Positions 8,508 to 17,175 of a DNA stretch of 64,000 bases are shown here, one piece after another. How positions within the stretch are numbered: position 1 is the first letter of the stretch; each line of letters opens with the position of its first letter. Location: contig NZ_BMRB01000002.1 of assembly GCF_014648415.1 (NCBI RefSeq), positions 703,260-767,259 of the forward strand, given 5' to 3'. Both the position numbers and the translations under genes were made by a program. The DNA is from Actinokineospora fastidiosa (GTDB lineage Bacteria; Actinomycetota; Actinomycetes; Mycobacteriales; Pseudonocardiaceae). Below the pieces are notes generated by a model. That model saw only the letters and a list, made by a program, of their open reading frames with translations. It ran no database searches and had not been told where the DNA came from.

Positions 8508-9695
8508 CTAGCGTCCCTTGCGCAGTGCCCGCAGCCGCAGCACCGCCTCGGCCTCGAACCGGAAGTCCGGGTCGGCCAGCCGCTCGCCGAAGACGTCGTC
8601 GAGCTGGCGGAGCCGGTAGCGGGCGGTCTGCGGGTGGATGCCCAGCTCGGTGGCGATCTCCGGGGCGGAGCGGCCCCAGGAGCCGAGCAGGGCGTGGAAG
8701 GTCTCCTCCAGCCGGGCCGCCTTGCCCGCGCCGAGGTCGGCGAGCCGGTCGACGCCGCGTCTGGCCAGCAGCGCGCCCAGCGGCTCGCCCGCCAGCAGGA
8801 ACAGGTCGAGCAGGTGGTCCTCGGCGACGATGACGCGCTGCGAGCGCGGCAGGGTGCGCAGGGCCAGCCGGGCGCAGTAGCGCGACAGCCACGTCTCGGC
8901 CAGCGGCAGCGCGGGCCCGATCGCCGCGCGCGTCCCGGCGACCAGCGCCGACGCCGCCGCCGTCCCGGACTCGGGGACGATGGCGGTCAGCTCGCCCGTG
9001 CGCTCCAGCAGCAGCACGTCATCGGCGAAGCGGAACCGGCCGGTCGCCGGGTCGTCGACGACCAGGCAGGCGACCCGGTTCGGCAGCGGCCAGCGGGCGC
9101 GGGCGGCCAGCTCCACCGTCGACGGCCCGGTGTCCGGCGGGTCGCGGCGGACCAGCCGCTCGGCCAGCACGCGGCGGCGCTGCGCCGGGTCGTCGGCGCC
9201 GCGCGCCTTGGCCTCGGCGTAGCCCTTGGCCGACTCGTTGGCGAGGTGGTCTATGTGCACGAGCACCGCGTCGCTCAGGCTCAGCACGGTGGTCATCGGC
9301 AGCGCGGCGGCCTGGGCGATCTGGGCGTAGCGGCGGCAGGCGACCCGGGCGCCGACGCGGTAGGCGGCCTGCAGGTCGTCGAGGTCGCGGCCGTTGCGGT
9401 ACTCCGTGCGGCCCAGCCTGCGGAAGAACTCGACGTCCTCCGGCGACGGGCCCACCGGGTTCTCGATGAGGGCGACGAACTGGACGATCGCCCTGCGCAC
9501 CGCGGCGAAGACGTCCCGGCCGACGTCGGTGTTGGGCGCGGCGCGGTAGCCCCCGACCTCCAGCCGGATCGTCTCGACCATCTCGGCGGCGATGGCGTCG
9601 ATCCTCGGCCGCAGCGCGCGGGCCGCGGCCGCCGGGATGTTGCGCCAGGGTCCGTAATCCTCACGCGTCCGTAGAGCTGTGGCCACGGCGATCAC
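8508..9695 (-). CDS. PucR/CdaR-type helix-turn-helix regulator
   Basis: 395-residue transcriptional regulator. The C-terminal 60 residues contain the PucR-type HTH (HALLGSWGRSAPEIATELGIHPQTARYRLRQ region), where LGIHPQTARYRLRQLDDVFG is the signature; the middle is a GGDEF-like CdaR region and the N-terminus is a helical RsbT/DUF-type sensor segment. It transcribes away from the cutinase gene. Members often control nearby transport or catabolic genes, but no target can be assigned here. About 130 bases of gene-free DNA separate it from the cutinase terminator. Confidence 0.85.
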   Translation of the reverse strand: MIAVATALRTREDYGPWRNIPAAAARALRPRIDAIAAEMVETIRLEVGGYRAAPNTDVGRDVFAAVRRAIVQFVALIENPVGPSPEDVEFFRRLGRTEYRNGRDLDDLQAAYRVGARVACRRYAQIAQAAALPMTTVLSLSDAVLVHIDHLANESAKGYAEAKARGADDPAQRRRVLAERLVRRDPPDTGPSTVELAARARWPLPNRVACLVVDDPATGRFRFADDVLLLERTGELTAIVPESGTAAASALVAGTRAAIGPALPLAETWLSRYCARLALRTLPRSQRVIVAEDHLLDLFLLAGEPLGALLARRGVDRLADLGAGKAARLEETFHALLGSWGRSAPEIATELGIHPQTARYRLRQLDDVFGERLADPDFRFEAEAVLRLRALRKGR

Positions 9696-9824
9696 CCCCG
9701 CGAATCAATGACAAACGCGCACTGACCCTTGGAAGTTACGAGAGAGTCAACTAGGCGTCAACGATCCTTGAGATCGCAAGCAAAGTTGTTGCCCCCGGCG
9801 GAGAAAACACTCACGAACGGCCGA

Positions 9825-9853
9825 ACGCCCGGACCGGGACACGGTCCGGGCGT
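9825..9853 (-). terminator. Hairpin after the cutinase gene
   Basis: ACGCCCGGACCG, loop GGACA, CGGTCCGGGCGT: a perfect 12-bp stem starting 11 bases after the stop of the leftward cutinase gene. There is no T tract, as is common for actinobacterial terminators. Confidence 0.7.
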
Positions 9854-9864
9854 CCGGGGTCGGG

Positions 9865-10719
9865 TCAGGCGTGCGGGCAGCTGGCCCGGTACTCCTGGAT
9901 GGCCCGGTCGTCGGGGGCCGGGCAGAGGAACTGGTCGTAGCGGGTGTCGTTGTCGATGAACCGCTTCAGCCAGGAGACCATGTACTTGGCCATGGTGGTG
10001 TTCGGCGACTGCGGGAAGAAGTGGCCCTCGCCGTCGAGCTCCATGTACGCCTTCTCGCGGGCGTTGCTCAGCGACTGGTAGAACGGTTCGGCGTGCGAGC
10101 CCACCGAGGCGATGGTGTCGGTCTCGCCGCCGATGATGAAGGTGGGCGTGCGCACCTCGGGCCAGGTCTTGTCGCCGTTCCACGGCGCGATCGGCACGGC
10201 GGCCTTGAGGCTGGTGCGGTCCTTGGTCGCCTCCAGCGAGCCGCCCCCGCCCATCGAGTGCCCGGCAACGCCCAGGCGCGAGGCGTCGATCCGGGAGCGG
10301 ACCGAGCTGCGCTGCGTCAGGTAGTCCAGGGCGGCCAGCAGCTGGTCGCCCCGGGACGCGGGCTGGTCATAGCGGGAGTTCGTGTCGATGATCATGACCA
10401 CGAAGCCGTGCGAGGCCAGGCGCGGGCCCAGCCAGGCCAGGCTGGACTGGTCGGCGGTGAAGCCCGGCGAGACGGTGATGGCCCCGAACGTGCCCTCCGC
10501 CGTGGTCGTCGGGTAGTAGATGGTGCCGCCGCCGAAGCCGGTGACCGACCAGGACGAGACCCGGTCCTCTGCGGTGGCGAACGGGCCGCGGGAGGCCTCG
10601 ATCAGGGACTCGGTCGGGTCGGGGCCCCGCTCGTAGGGGTTGTCCGCGGCGTGGGCTGGGCCCACGGCGACGCTGCCGACCAGGGCGAGTCCGGCTAGCA
10701 CAGGGATGACTCGGCGCAC
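9865..10719 (-). CDS. Secreted cutinase / PET-hydrolase-type polyesterase
   Basis: 284-residue secreted alpha/beta hydrolase very similar in motif order to Thermobifida cutinases and leaf-compost cutinase (LCC). A signal peptide ends in AHA (about residue 24), and the mature protein opens with DNPYERGPDPTE. The catalytic triad is Ser155 in GHSMGGGG, Asp201 in GGETDTIA and His233 in GEGHFF; the 46- and 32-residue spacings equal those recalled for TfCut2 (130/176/208). Oxyanion positions are Phe87 (SPGFTAD, Tyr in LCC and TfCut2) and Met156. The Trp of the substrate cleft is kept (APWN) and the C-terminal cysteines 266 and 281 would form the usual disulfide. Expected to hydrolyse cutin or other polyesters outside the cell; PET activity is plausible but untested. 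Confidence 0.9.
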   Translation of the reverse strand: MRRVIPVLAGLALVGSVAVGPAHAADNPYERGPDPTESLIEASRGPFATAEDRVSSWSVTGFGGGTIYYPTTTAEGTFGAITVSPGFTADQSSLAWLGPRLASHGFVVMIIDTNSRYDQPASRGDQLLAALDYLTQRSSVRSRIDASRLGVAGHSMGGGGSLEATKDRTSLKAAVPIAPWNGDKTWPEVRTPTFIIGGETDTIASVGSHAEPFYQSLSNAREKAYMELDGEGHFFPQSPNTTMAKYMVSWLKRFIDNDTRYDQFLCPAPDDRAIQEYRASCPHA

Positions 10720-10802
10720 GGCGTCGTACTCCTTCGTCAGTGGGGGAGGAACGCATCCGACTCTGGCAACCGGGGGCGGCGGCGCGCATCGGCGAAATCA
10801 CC

Positions 10803-10835
10803 GGTTGTGAAACATTCGGCAATGTTGTTTCATCG
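10803..10835 (+). promoter_or_regulatory. 33-bp motif A with TGAAAC-N13-GTTTCA dyad
   Basis: The core TGAAAC (10808-10813) and GTTTCA (10827-10832) form an inverted repeat 25 bp long. The same 33-bp block, 28 of 33 identical and in the same orientation relative to the gene, lies before the acyl-CoA synthetase gene at 17176-17208. It covers possible LuxR starts at 10807 and 10822, arguing for a start at 10837 or 10840. It is also 84 bases from the start of the divergent cutinase. Likely operator of one shared regulator (inference). Confidence 0.6.
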
Positions 10836-10839
10836 AGTG

Positions 10840-13800
10840 ATGCACGGCCGCGCGGACGTCATGGCCCGCCTCTCCACCCTGGCGACCGGCCGGGGCGGCG
10901 CGGTGGTGCTCACGGGCCCGCCGGGCATCGGCCGCAGCGCCCTGCTGGCCGCCACCGCCCGGCTGGCGCGGGGCCCGGTGGCGCGGGTGGCGGGCGTGGA
11001 GTCCGAACGCGACATCGAGGGCGCGGGCCTGGACCGGTTGGGCGTCGAGGACTTCACGGGCGTGGTGTGCCTGGTCGACGACGTCGACCTGCTGGACCAG
11101 TCCACTGTGGATGTCCTGATGCATCACGCCCTGCGGTGTTCTTCCCTTGGGGCGGTGTTAGTTTTCGCGGGCACGGCACCACTTCCGGGCGTGGACGTGA
11201 TCGAACTGTCCCCACTGGACGACGACAGCGCGGACCAACTGCTGGCGGACACCGCCCCTCTCCCCGCCGACGTCCGCGGCGCCCTCGTGGAGATCGCCCG
11301 GGGCGTCCCCGGCCACCTGCTGGAACTGGCCCGCGCGGTCGACCCCCGAGACCCAGTGGTGACAGCGGCCCTCTCCGGCCCCTACGGAACAGAGATCGCC
11401 CGCGCCTACGACAACCACCCCCCGGACGCCCGCCTGGCGATACTCCACGCCGCCTGCGGCGGCCAGGTCCGACCTCCAGCCACAGCGGTGCGCGCAGGCC
11501 TCCTCACCCCCGACGGCCGATCCCCCTCCCCCACCACGGCCGCAACCATCCGCACCCACGCGGGCCCCCACGCCTGCCGCGCCGCGTGGGCGGCTCTGGC
11601 GGAGCTGGAGCGAGACCCGGCGAAGGCCCTGTGCCACCGCGCACTGGCCGCCCCCGGCGCGGTCACAGCCACAGCCCTAGCCGAAGCCGCCCGCCGCGCG
11701 GACCCACCCACAGTCTCCCGCGCCCTACGCCAGGCAGCCGCCCTGACGACGGACCCGACCGCCCGCGCCCGCCACCTCCTCGACGCCGCCCACGCCGCCT
11801 GGTCCTCCGGCCGCCCCGCCCGCGCGAAGGCCGACCTCACCCACCTGACCGCCCCACTCCCCACCGCGGAACCGACACACCCTCAGGCGACCACCGATCT
11901 CACACTCGCGTCAGCCGAGCCAAGTCCGCGCCACGGCTCCGCTCCCCCGACCACCCCGTGCGCCCACAACACCCAACCACTGGCGGACGCGGCAGCACCT
12001 CCCAACGCTGACCCGGCTGTCCACGTGCCCACGGCGTGCCCCACCTGCATGCGCGCAACCGACCACGCCCACGCCAGCGAACCGACCACCGCCAGCCACC
12101 CCCGGCCGCAGGCTCACCCGACGAACACGCCAACCCACGACCAACCCACCCGCGCCAGCCACCCCCAGCCGCAAACTCGCCCAACGAACACGCCAACCCA
12201 CCACGACCAACCCACCCGCGCCAGCCACCCCCAGCCGCAAACTCGCCCAACGAGCACACCAACCCACGACCAACCCACCCGCGCCAGCCACCCCCAGCCG
12301 CAAACTCGCCCAACGAGCACACCAACCCACGACCAAGCGACCCGCGCCAGCTACCCCCAGCCGCAGACCCACCCAACGAACACACCCACCCACCACGACC
12401 AACCCACCTGCGCCAGCCAGGCCCGGCCGCAGACTCATCCGACGGACCCACCAACCCACCACGACCCGACCTGCGCCAGCCACGCCCAACCCCACACCCA
12501 CCCAACAGACCCACCAAGCCACCACAACCCGACCTGCGCTGGCCATCCGCGCCGGGGTCAGGCGTGTCCCGCCTGCGCAGCCGCGACCGGCCCCGCTCGG
12601 CAGGGCAACCTGGCCAGCGTCCACGCTTGTCTCGACTCGACTGCGCCCGAACCAGCCCCGCGTGGCAAGTCCGGCATTGGGGGCGAGGCAGCGGGCGCAC
12701 CGGCATGGGTCGTATCCCGGACAGCGGCCAGCTCAGCCCGGCGCGGTGGCGGCGTTGGTCAGGTGGCGGTTGCCGAGCGGGTGGGTTCCGAGTCTGTGGC
12801 CATCGACCCTGCGCTTGTGGGGGAGGCGGCGGTGTTGCGGGGGGAGATCGAGCTGCGGGACGGGGATCCGGCGATCGCAGCGCATGAGTTGGTGGTGGCG
12901 GCCGGGTTGCTTGTCGATGCTCGGAGTCGGGCCGTCGCGCTCATGTTGGCCGGGGAGGCGCGGCGGATGGCTGGGGACGTGGGTGGGCTTGCGGAGCTGG
13001 CGCGAGAGTTGGCGGTCCTTGGGGCGGCCGAGCCGTTGGCGGCGGCGCATGGGGCGGGGCTGGCGGCCACCTTCGCGGGGAAGCACGGAGCGGCGCGGAC
13101 GCCGTTGCGGCATGCGGTGGCGTTGGGCGGGCGGACGCGTGATCCGCGCAGGCTGGTGTGGGCGGGCGAGGTGGCGTTGACGTTGGGGCAGGTGGACCTG
13201 GCCTACGAGTACGCCACCGCGGCCGTCGCGCGGGCGCGGGGCGGGGCGTTGCTGCCGACGGCGCTGGCGCACTTGGCCGTCGTCGCCCTCGCCGCCGATC
13301 GAGTGGCGGTGGCGGTGCGGGCGGCTACCGAGGGGCGGGCGGCGGTGGGGCAGCGCAACGTCGTCGCGGAGCACACGGTGTTGTTGGCGTTGGCGGCCGT
13401 GTCGCTCGGTGACCGCGACACCGCCTTGGCACGATTGGACGAGGCCGCCCCGCGCATCGCCTCGCGCGGGTTGGGACGCCCGGCGGCATACGCGGCGTGG
13501 ACGCGCGCGTGCGTCGACCTGATCGACGACCGCCCGGATGACGCGCTGTGTCGACTGCGGACGATGGCGACAGGGGTCGGGCGGGCGCACCCGGGCATCC
13601 GCGCGCTGGCCGTCCCGCAGCTGGTGGAGGCCGCCGTCCGCTGCGGCGAGCCCGACCTGGCCGCCCGCGCCCTGTCCCGCTTCGACGCGTGGGCGTCGAG
13701 CCTGCGCGGACCGAGCTGGCGGGCCCTCTCCCACCGCTGCCACGCCCTCCTCGGGCGCACCCCGCACACCCACTTCGACCGCGCGATCGCCCTCCACCGG

Positions 13801-14205
13801 CAGGCGGGCGCGACCCTCGAACTGGCCAGGACACACCTCCTCTACGCCCACCACCTCCGCCGCGACCGCCAACCGACCGCCGCGCGCGGGCACCTACGGG
13901 AAGCCCTACACCTCTTCCACCTCCACGGCGCGACCTACTGGGAAGACCGTGTCCGCACCGAGCTCCGCGCCGCCACCCCCACCCCCGCCGTAGGCACCCT
14001 GACCCCCCAGCAATCCCAAATCGCCCGCCTGGTCGCCGACGGCGAAACCAACCGCGAAATAGCCCGCCGCCTGGTCCTCAGCCCCCGCACCGTCGACCAC
14101 CACCTTCGCAACATCTACACCCGCCTGGGCATCCGCTCCCGCACCGAACTGGCCAGACTCGTAGCCTCCACCGAAGCCCCCCACCCCCTGGCCGCCTCCG
14201 TGTGA
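10840..14205 (+). CDS. Large LuxR-type ATPase regulator with a tandem-repeat insert
   Basis: About 1,121-residue LAL/MalT-like transcription factor. The N-terminus has a P-loop GPPGIGRS (residues 26-33, with Arg where the catalytic Lys is usual) and a Walker B CLVDDVD; the C-terminus is a canonical LuxR/GerE HTH (ETNREIARRLVLSPRTVDHH) after TPR-like helices. Between the ATPase and TPR parts lies a roughly 150-residue His/Pro/Thr/Gln-rich block made of eight imperfect 21- or 22-residue repeats plus Cys-rich edges. The whole is one uninterrupted frame. Start choice: GTG 10807 and ATG 10822 fall inside a putative operator, so ATG 10840 (MHGRADVMARL) is preferred. A stem-loop follows the stop directly. 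Ligand and targets unknown. Confidence 0.85.
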   Translation: MHGRADVMARLSTLATGRGGAVVLTGPPGIGRSALLAATARLARGPVARVAGVESERDIEGAGLDRLGVEDFTGVVCLVDDVDLLDQSTVDVLMHHALRCSSLGAVLVFAGTAPLPGVDVIELSPLDDDSADQLLADTAPLPADVRGALVEIARGVPGHLLELARAVDPRDPVVTAALSGPYGTEIARAYDNHPPDARLAILHAACGGQVRPPATAVRAGLLTPDGRSPSPTTAATIRTHAGPHACRAAWAALAELERDPAKALCHRALAAPGAVTATALAEAARRADPPTVSRALRQAAALTTDPTARARHLLDAAHAAWSSGRPARAKADLTHLTAPLPTAEPTHPQATTDLTLASAEPSPRHGSAPPTTPCAHNTQPLADAAAPPNADPAVHVPTACPTCMRATDHAHASEPTTASHPRPQAHPTNTPTHDQPTRASHPQPQTRPTNTPTHHDQPTRASHPQPQTRPTSTPTHDQPTRASHPQPQTRPTSTPTHDQATRASYPQPQTHPTNTPTHHDQPTCASQARPQTHPTDPPTHHDPTCASHAQPHTHPTDPPSHHNPTCAGHPRRGQACPACAAATGPARQGNLASVHACLDSTAPEPAPRGKSGIGGEAAGAPAWVVSRTAASSARRGGGVGQVAVAERVGSESVAIDPALVGEAAVLRGEIELRDGDPAIAAHELVVAAGLLVDARSRAVALMLAGEARRMAGDVGGLAELARELAVLGAAEPLAAAHGAGLAATFAGKHGAARTPLRHAVALGGRTRDPRRLVWAGEVALTLGQVDLAYEYATAAVARARGGALLPTALAHLAVVALAADRVAVAVRAATEGRAAVGQRNVVAEHTVLLALAAVSLGDRDTALARLDEAAPRIASRGLGRPAAYAAWTRACVDLIDDRPDDALCRLRTMATGVGRAHPGIRALAVPQLVEAAVRCGEPDLAARALSRFDAWASSLRGPSWRALSHRCHALLGRTPHTHFDRAIALHRQAGATLELARTHLLYAHHLRRDRQPTAARGHLREALHLFHLHGATYWEDRVRTELRAATPTPAVGTLTPQQSQIARLVADGETNREIARRLVLSPRTVDHHLRNIYTRLGIRSRTELARLVASTEAPHPLAASV
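12088..12555 (+). repeat. In-frame 63/66-bp tandem repeats inside the LuxR gene
   Basis: Eight imperfect units begin at 12088, 12151, 12217, 12280, 12343, 12409, 12472 and 12535, with spacings of 63 or 66 bases. The 3-base difference is an extra CAC codon, so all units stay in frame. The encoded unit is close to RASHPQPQTRPTNTPTHDQPT. The first units are nearly identical and the last are more diverged. Such repeats are expected to vary in copy number between strains. Confidence 0.9.
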
Positions 14206-14206
14206 T

Positions 14207-14242
14207 TCCAGATGATCGGAACATATGATCCGACCATCTGGA
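14207..14242 (+). terminator. Stem-loop directly after the LuxR gene
   Basis: TCCAGATGATCGGA, loop ACATATGA, TCCGACCATCTGGA: a 14-bp stem with one G-T type mismatch, starting two bases after the TGA stop. No T tract. Probably the transcription terminator; a protein-binding dyad is an alternative. Confidence 0.6.
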
Positions 14243-14401
14243 TGATGCAATCAACTGAAATCAGGATGGGCCGAGGGCGGGCGAAGCGGACACGGTCGCG
14301 CCGGAGGACGGGGAAACCATCCCAGATGGCGCCGCTGCCGGGGACGGCACGGCTGGCGGCGACTGGCGAGGACGGCGCGGCCAGCGGGGACCGCGCGGCG
14401 G

Positions 14402-14494
14402 GACGGTGCGCCCGGCAGAAACCGCCCGGCGGGACGGTGCGGCCGGCAGAAACCGCGCGACGGGACGGTGCGCCTGGCGGGGACGGTGCGGCTT
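14402..14494. repeat. 31-bp direct repeats
   Basis: Units starting with GACGGTGCG at 14402, 14433 and 14464 are spaced exactly 31 bases; the first two share GGCAGAAACCGC and the third is partial. A further GGACGGTGCGG follows at 14481. As 31 is not a multiple of three, copy changes would break any frame, which supports a non-coding spacer. Confidence 0.75.
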
Positions 14495-14840
14495 CGGGGA
14501 GGGTGTGGCTGGCGGGGAACGGCGGCTGGTCAAGGCGGCTTCGGCGGGGAGGAAAAGCGACGGGCGCGGTGGCCACAGCGAATACGCGGTGATCAACGCG
14601 ACGGATCGGCTAGGGCGCAGCGCACTCCGGTCAGGTGTCCACAGGGTGGAAGCCGCAGCGCGGACGTAGCACCGGTCAGGACAGCGGAGTGACAGCTGGC
14701 TGGCGATCATGATCGAGCCGAGGCACGGGCAAACTGATCGGCACCAACGGGTTCTTGCTGGTCGCGGTGCACTGCGGCAGCCAGGAGGGCGGCGGCACAG
14801 CGTTCACGGCGAGCCTCACCGTGCGACTCCAGGAAGCGGC

Positions 14841-15584
14841 TTAGCGGCGAAAGCCCGACTCCGACGCGCGTTGAAGGCGGTTCATGCCTGCCAGCCACCG
14901 GTCCGGTTCTGTGGCTCGGCGGTGGTAGTACTCCGCCACCTCCGGATGAGGCAGCACCAGGAAACTGTCTCCCGCCAAAGCCTCCATCACCACGTCCACC
15001 ACCTCCTCCGGCGTGATCGCCGACTCCAACAGCGGCCCCTCCGTCAACATCGGCGTCAAGACCCCCTGCGGACACAGCGCCTGGACAGTCACGCCGCGAT
15101 GGGCATACGTCGCGCGCAGCCACTCCGCGTACGCCAGGGCCGCGTGCTTGGTCACCGCGTAAGGCGCGTTCCCCAACAGGGTCAGCAGGCCCGCCGCCGA
15201 CACCGTGGACAGGAAGCGACCCCGGCCCCGCTCCAGCCAGTGCGGCAGCACGGCCTCGGCCGCGTGCACATGAGACGTGACGTTCACCCGCCACGCCGTC
15301 TCCCAGTCGGCTGTGGCGACCCCTGCGTTCGCGCAGAAAAGGTCCACACCGCCCAGCCGCTCCCCCACCGCCACCAGGGAGGCGACGAACTCCGCGTCCG
15401 CGGCGTCCCCGGGGTGCGACACCGCCCCGATCGACGCCGCCACCGCGTCGGCGGCGGACGGGTTCAGGTCGTTCACCACCACCCGCGCGCCCGCGCTCGC
15501 AAGACGCGTGCACAGTGCCGCGCCGATCCCCGAGCCACCGCCCGTGACCACCGCGACCGCGCCGCGCACATCCAGTCCGGCCAT
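14841..15584 (-). CDS. Short-chain dehydrogenase/reductase
   Basis: 247-residue classical SDR. The cofactor motif TGGGSGIG is at residues 14-21, NAG at 86-88, and the catalytic Ser129 (STVSAAG), Tyr142 and Lys146 (YAVTK) are in place. NDLNP after the second strand suggests NAD(H) preference by the acidic residue. Its ATG at 15584 lies two bases beyond the stop of the acyl-CoA synthetase gene, so the two are co-transcribed. In this context it may oxidise or reduce a hydroxy/keto group on a CoA- or acid-linked substrate. Substrate unknown. Confidence 0.88.
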   Translation of the reverse strand: MAGLDVRGAVAVVTGGGSGIGAALCTRLASAGARVVVNDLNPSAADAVAASIGAVSHPGDAADAEFVASLVAVGERLGGVDLFCANAGVATADWETAWRVNVTSHVHAAEAVLPHWLERGRGRFLSTVSAAGLLTLLGNAPYAVTKHAALAYAEWLRATYAHRGVTVQALCPQGVLTPMLTEGPLLESAITPEEVVDVVMEALAGDSFLVLPHPEVAEYYHRRATEPDRWLAGMNRLQRASESGFRR

Positions 15585-15586
15585 GG

Positions 15587-17134
15587 TCAGTCCAGCTGCG
15601 CGCGGAGTTCGCGCTTGAGGATCTTGCCCGCCGCGGAGACGGGGATGGTCGAGACGAACCGGATCTCGCGGAGCCGTTTGTACGCCACCACCTGCCGGTT
15701 CACGTCATCCAGCACGTCGGACTCGCGCACCCCCGCCCGCGCGGGCACGACGAAGGCCACCGGCAGCTCGCCCACCGCCGGGTCGGGACGCCCCACCACC
15801 GCGCCCGCCGCGACATCCGGGTGCGCGGCCAGCAGCTCCTCCAGCTCCCGCGGATAGACGTTGTACCCCTTGTAGAGCAGCATGTCCTTGAGTCGGTCCA
15901 CGATGGACAGATAGCCATCCGCGTCGAGGATCCCGATGTCGCCGGTGCGCAGCCAGCCGTCGGTCAGGACATCGGCCGTCGCGTCGGGCCGACCGTGGTA
16001 GCCGGTCATCACCTGCGGCCCCCGGATCCACACCTCGCCGCGCTCCCCCGTCGCGACCGGGCCGTCGCCGTCCAAAGACATGATCCGCACCGTCGTGTCG
16101 AACAGCGGCAGCCCGACAGCCCCGGGCTTGTGCGTGCCGGACCGGTGGGTCGGCGTCATCGTCGCGCCCATGGTGACCTCGGTGAGCCCGTACCCCTCGG
16201 CGATGACCGCCTCGGGGGCCAGCGCGCGCAGCCGTTCGATCATCTCCAGCGGCATCGGCGCCGCGCCCGAGGTGATCAGCCGCACCGACGACAGGTCCGT
16301 GCGCACGATGTCCGGACACGCCAGCAGCGCCGCGAACAGCGCGGGCGCGCCGCCCATCGACGTGATGCGCAGCCGTTCGGCGTCGGCGAGGTACGCGGCC
16401 GGGTCGAGGCGGTCGTGCAGGACGGTGGTGGTGCCGGTGAGCAGCAGGACGTTGAGCCCGGCGATGGTGCCCATGGCATGGAACCACGGCGTCAGGTTCA
16501 CCACGACGGCCTCGCCGAGCGGCGTGACCCACTCCTCGGGCGACCCGACCTGGTCGAGGGTGAGCCCGCCGTCGGTGTCGACGTCCGGCAGCGATCCGCT
16601 CGCCCAGCAGGCGTACTGCAGCGAGTTCACCACGACGTTGCGGTGCGGCAGGCACACGCCCTTGGAGTCGCCGGTCGTGCCGCCGGTGTAGGCCAGGTGG
16701 GCCAGGCCGGTGGCGGGCGGGTCGATCGGGCCGTCGGAGTGCCCGTCGCAGATGCGCGGCACGTCGGCGGCGTGGATGGTGCGCACCGCGTCGGCGTCGG
16801 CTATCTGCGCGGCGGCCGCCGCCTCGGGCAACAGCGGGTTGACCGGCACGAACGTCGCTCCGGCCAGCAGCGTGCCGTAATAGGCGACGGGGAACTCCAG
16901 GCAGTTCGGCATCCGCAGGGCGACCCGGTCGCCGGGCCGGACCCCGCCCGCGAGCAGGCCGCGGGCGAAGCGGGCGGCGCGGCTGCCCAGCTCGGCGAAG
17001 GTGATGGTCTCCCCGGCGCGGATGAACGCGGGCCGGTCACCCCAGCGGTTGGCGGCGCCGAGCGCGATGGCGCCCGCGCCCACCTCCGGGTAGTCCAGCG
17101 ACCGGGGCAGTCCGGGCGGCCAGTTGCTCGACAT
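15587..17134 (-). CDS. AMP-forming acyl-CoA synthetase
   Basis: 515-residue ANL enzyme. The phosphate-binding motif AYTGGTTGDSKG occupies residues 148-159, EGYGLTEVTM and the YHGR..GWLRTGDIGILDADGY region follow in order, and the C-terminal PVSAAGKILKREL contains the catalytic lysine. It should make an acyl-CoA from a carboxylic acid. The start ATG 17134 is preceded by GGGGAGG. It forms an operon with the SDR and is preceded by a TGAAAC-N13-GTTTCA element that overlaps the end of the upstream TetR gene. Distinct from the long-chain synthetase of the first Liv operon. Confidence 0.9.
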   Translation of the reverse strand: MSSNWPPGLPRSLDYPEVGAGAIALGAANRWGDRPAFIRAGETITFAELGSRAARFARGLLAGGVRPGDRVALRMPNCLEFPVAYYGTLLAGATFVPVNPLLPEAAAAAQIADADAVRTIHAADVPRICDGHSDGPIDPPATGLAHLAYTGGTTGDSKGVCLPHRNVVVNSLQYACWASGSLPDVDTDGGLTLDQVGSPEEWVTPLGEAVVVNLTPWFHAMGTIAGLNVLLLTGTTTVLHDRLDPAAYLADAERLRITSMGGAPALFAALLACPDIVRTDLSSVRLITSGAAPMPLEMIERLRALAPEAVIAEGYGLTEVTMGATMTPTHRSGTHKPGAVGLPLFDTTVRIMSLDGDGPVATGERGEVWIRGPQVMTGYHGRPDATADVLTDGWLRTGDIGILDADGYLSIVDRLKDMLLYKGYNVYPRELEELLAAHPDVAAGAVVGRPDPAVGELPVAFVVPARAGVRESDVLDDVNRQVVAYKRLREIRFVSTIPVSAAGKILKRELRAQLD

Positions 17135-17175
17135 CGAGCCTCCCCAATGGACAGTGCGGCGACGGGGGTCGACTC

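Larger units (their letters stand above)
14206..14840. other. Gene-free stretch with a short minisatellite
   Basis: No convincing gene is visible between the LuxR and SDR stops. After the stem-loop at 14207-14242 the DNA is very G-rich on the + strand and contains direct repeats of 31 bases (see 14402-14494). Open frames here (for example 14212-14592 + and 14261-14710 -) have low-complexity Arg/Pro/Ala translations and no family signature. Confidence 0.6.

Noticed and set aside
12088-12555. CRISPR-like array
   Set aside because: The units are contiguous 63/66-bp coding repeats without distinct repeat-spacer alternation and there are no cas genes.
14212-14710. Possible small genes between the LuxR and SDR genes on both strands
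   Set aside because: They run through 31-bp repeats, have no ribosome-binding site or family motif, and copy changes would break the frame.
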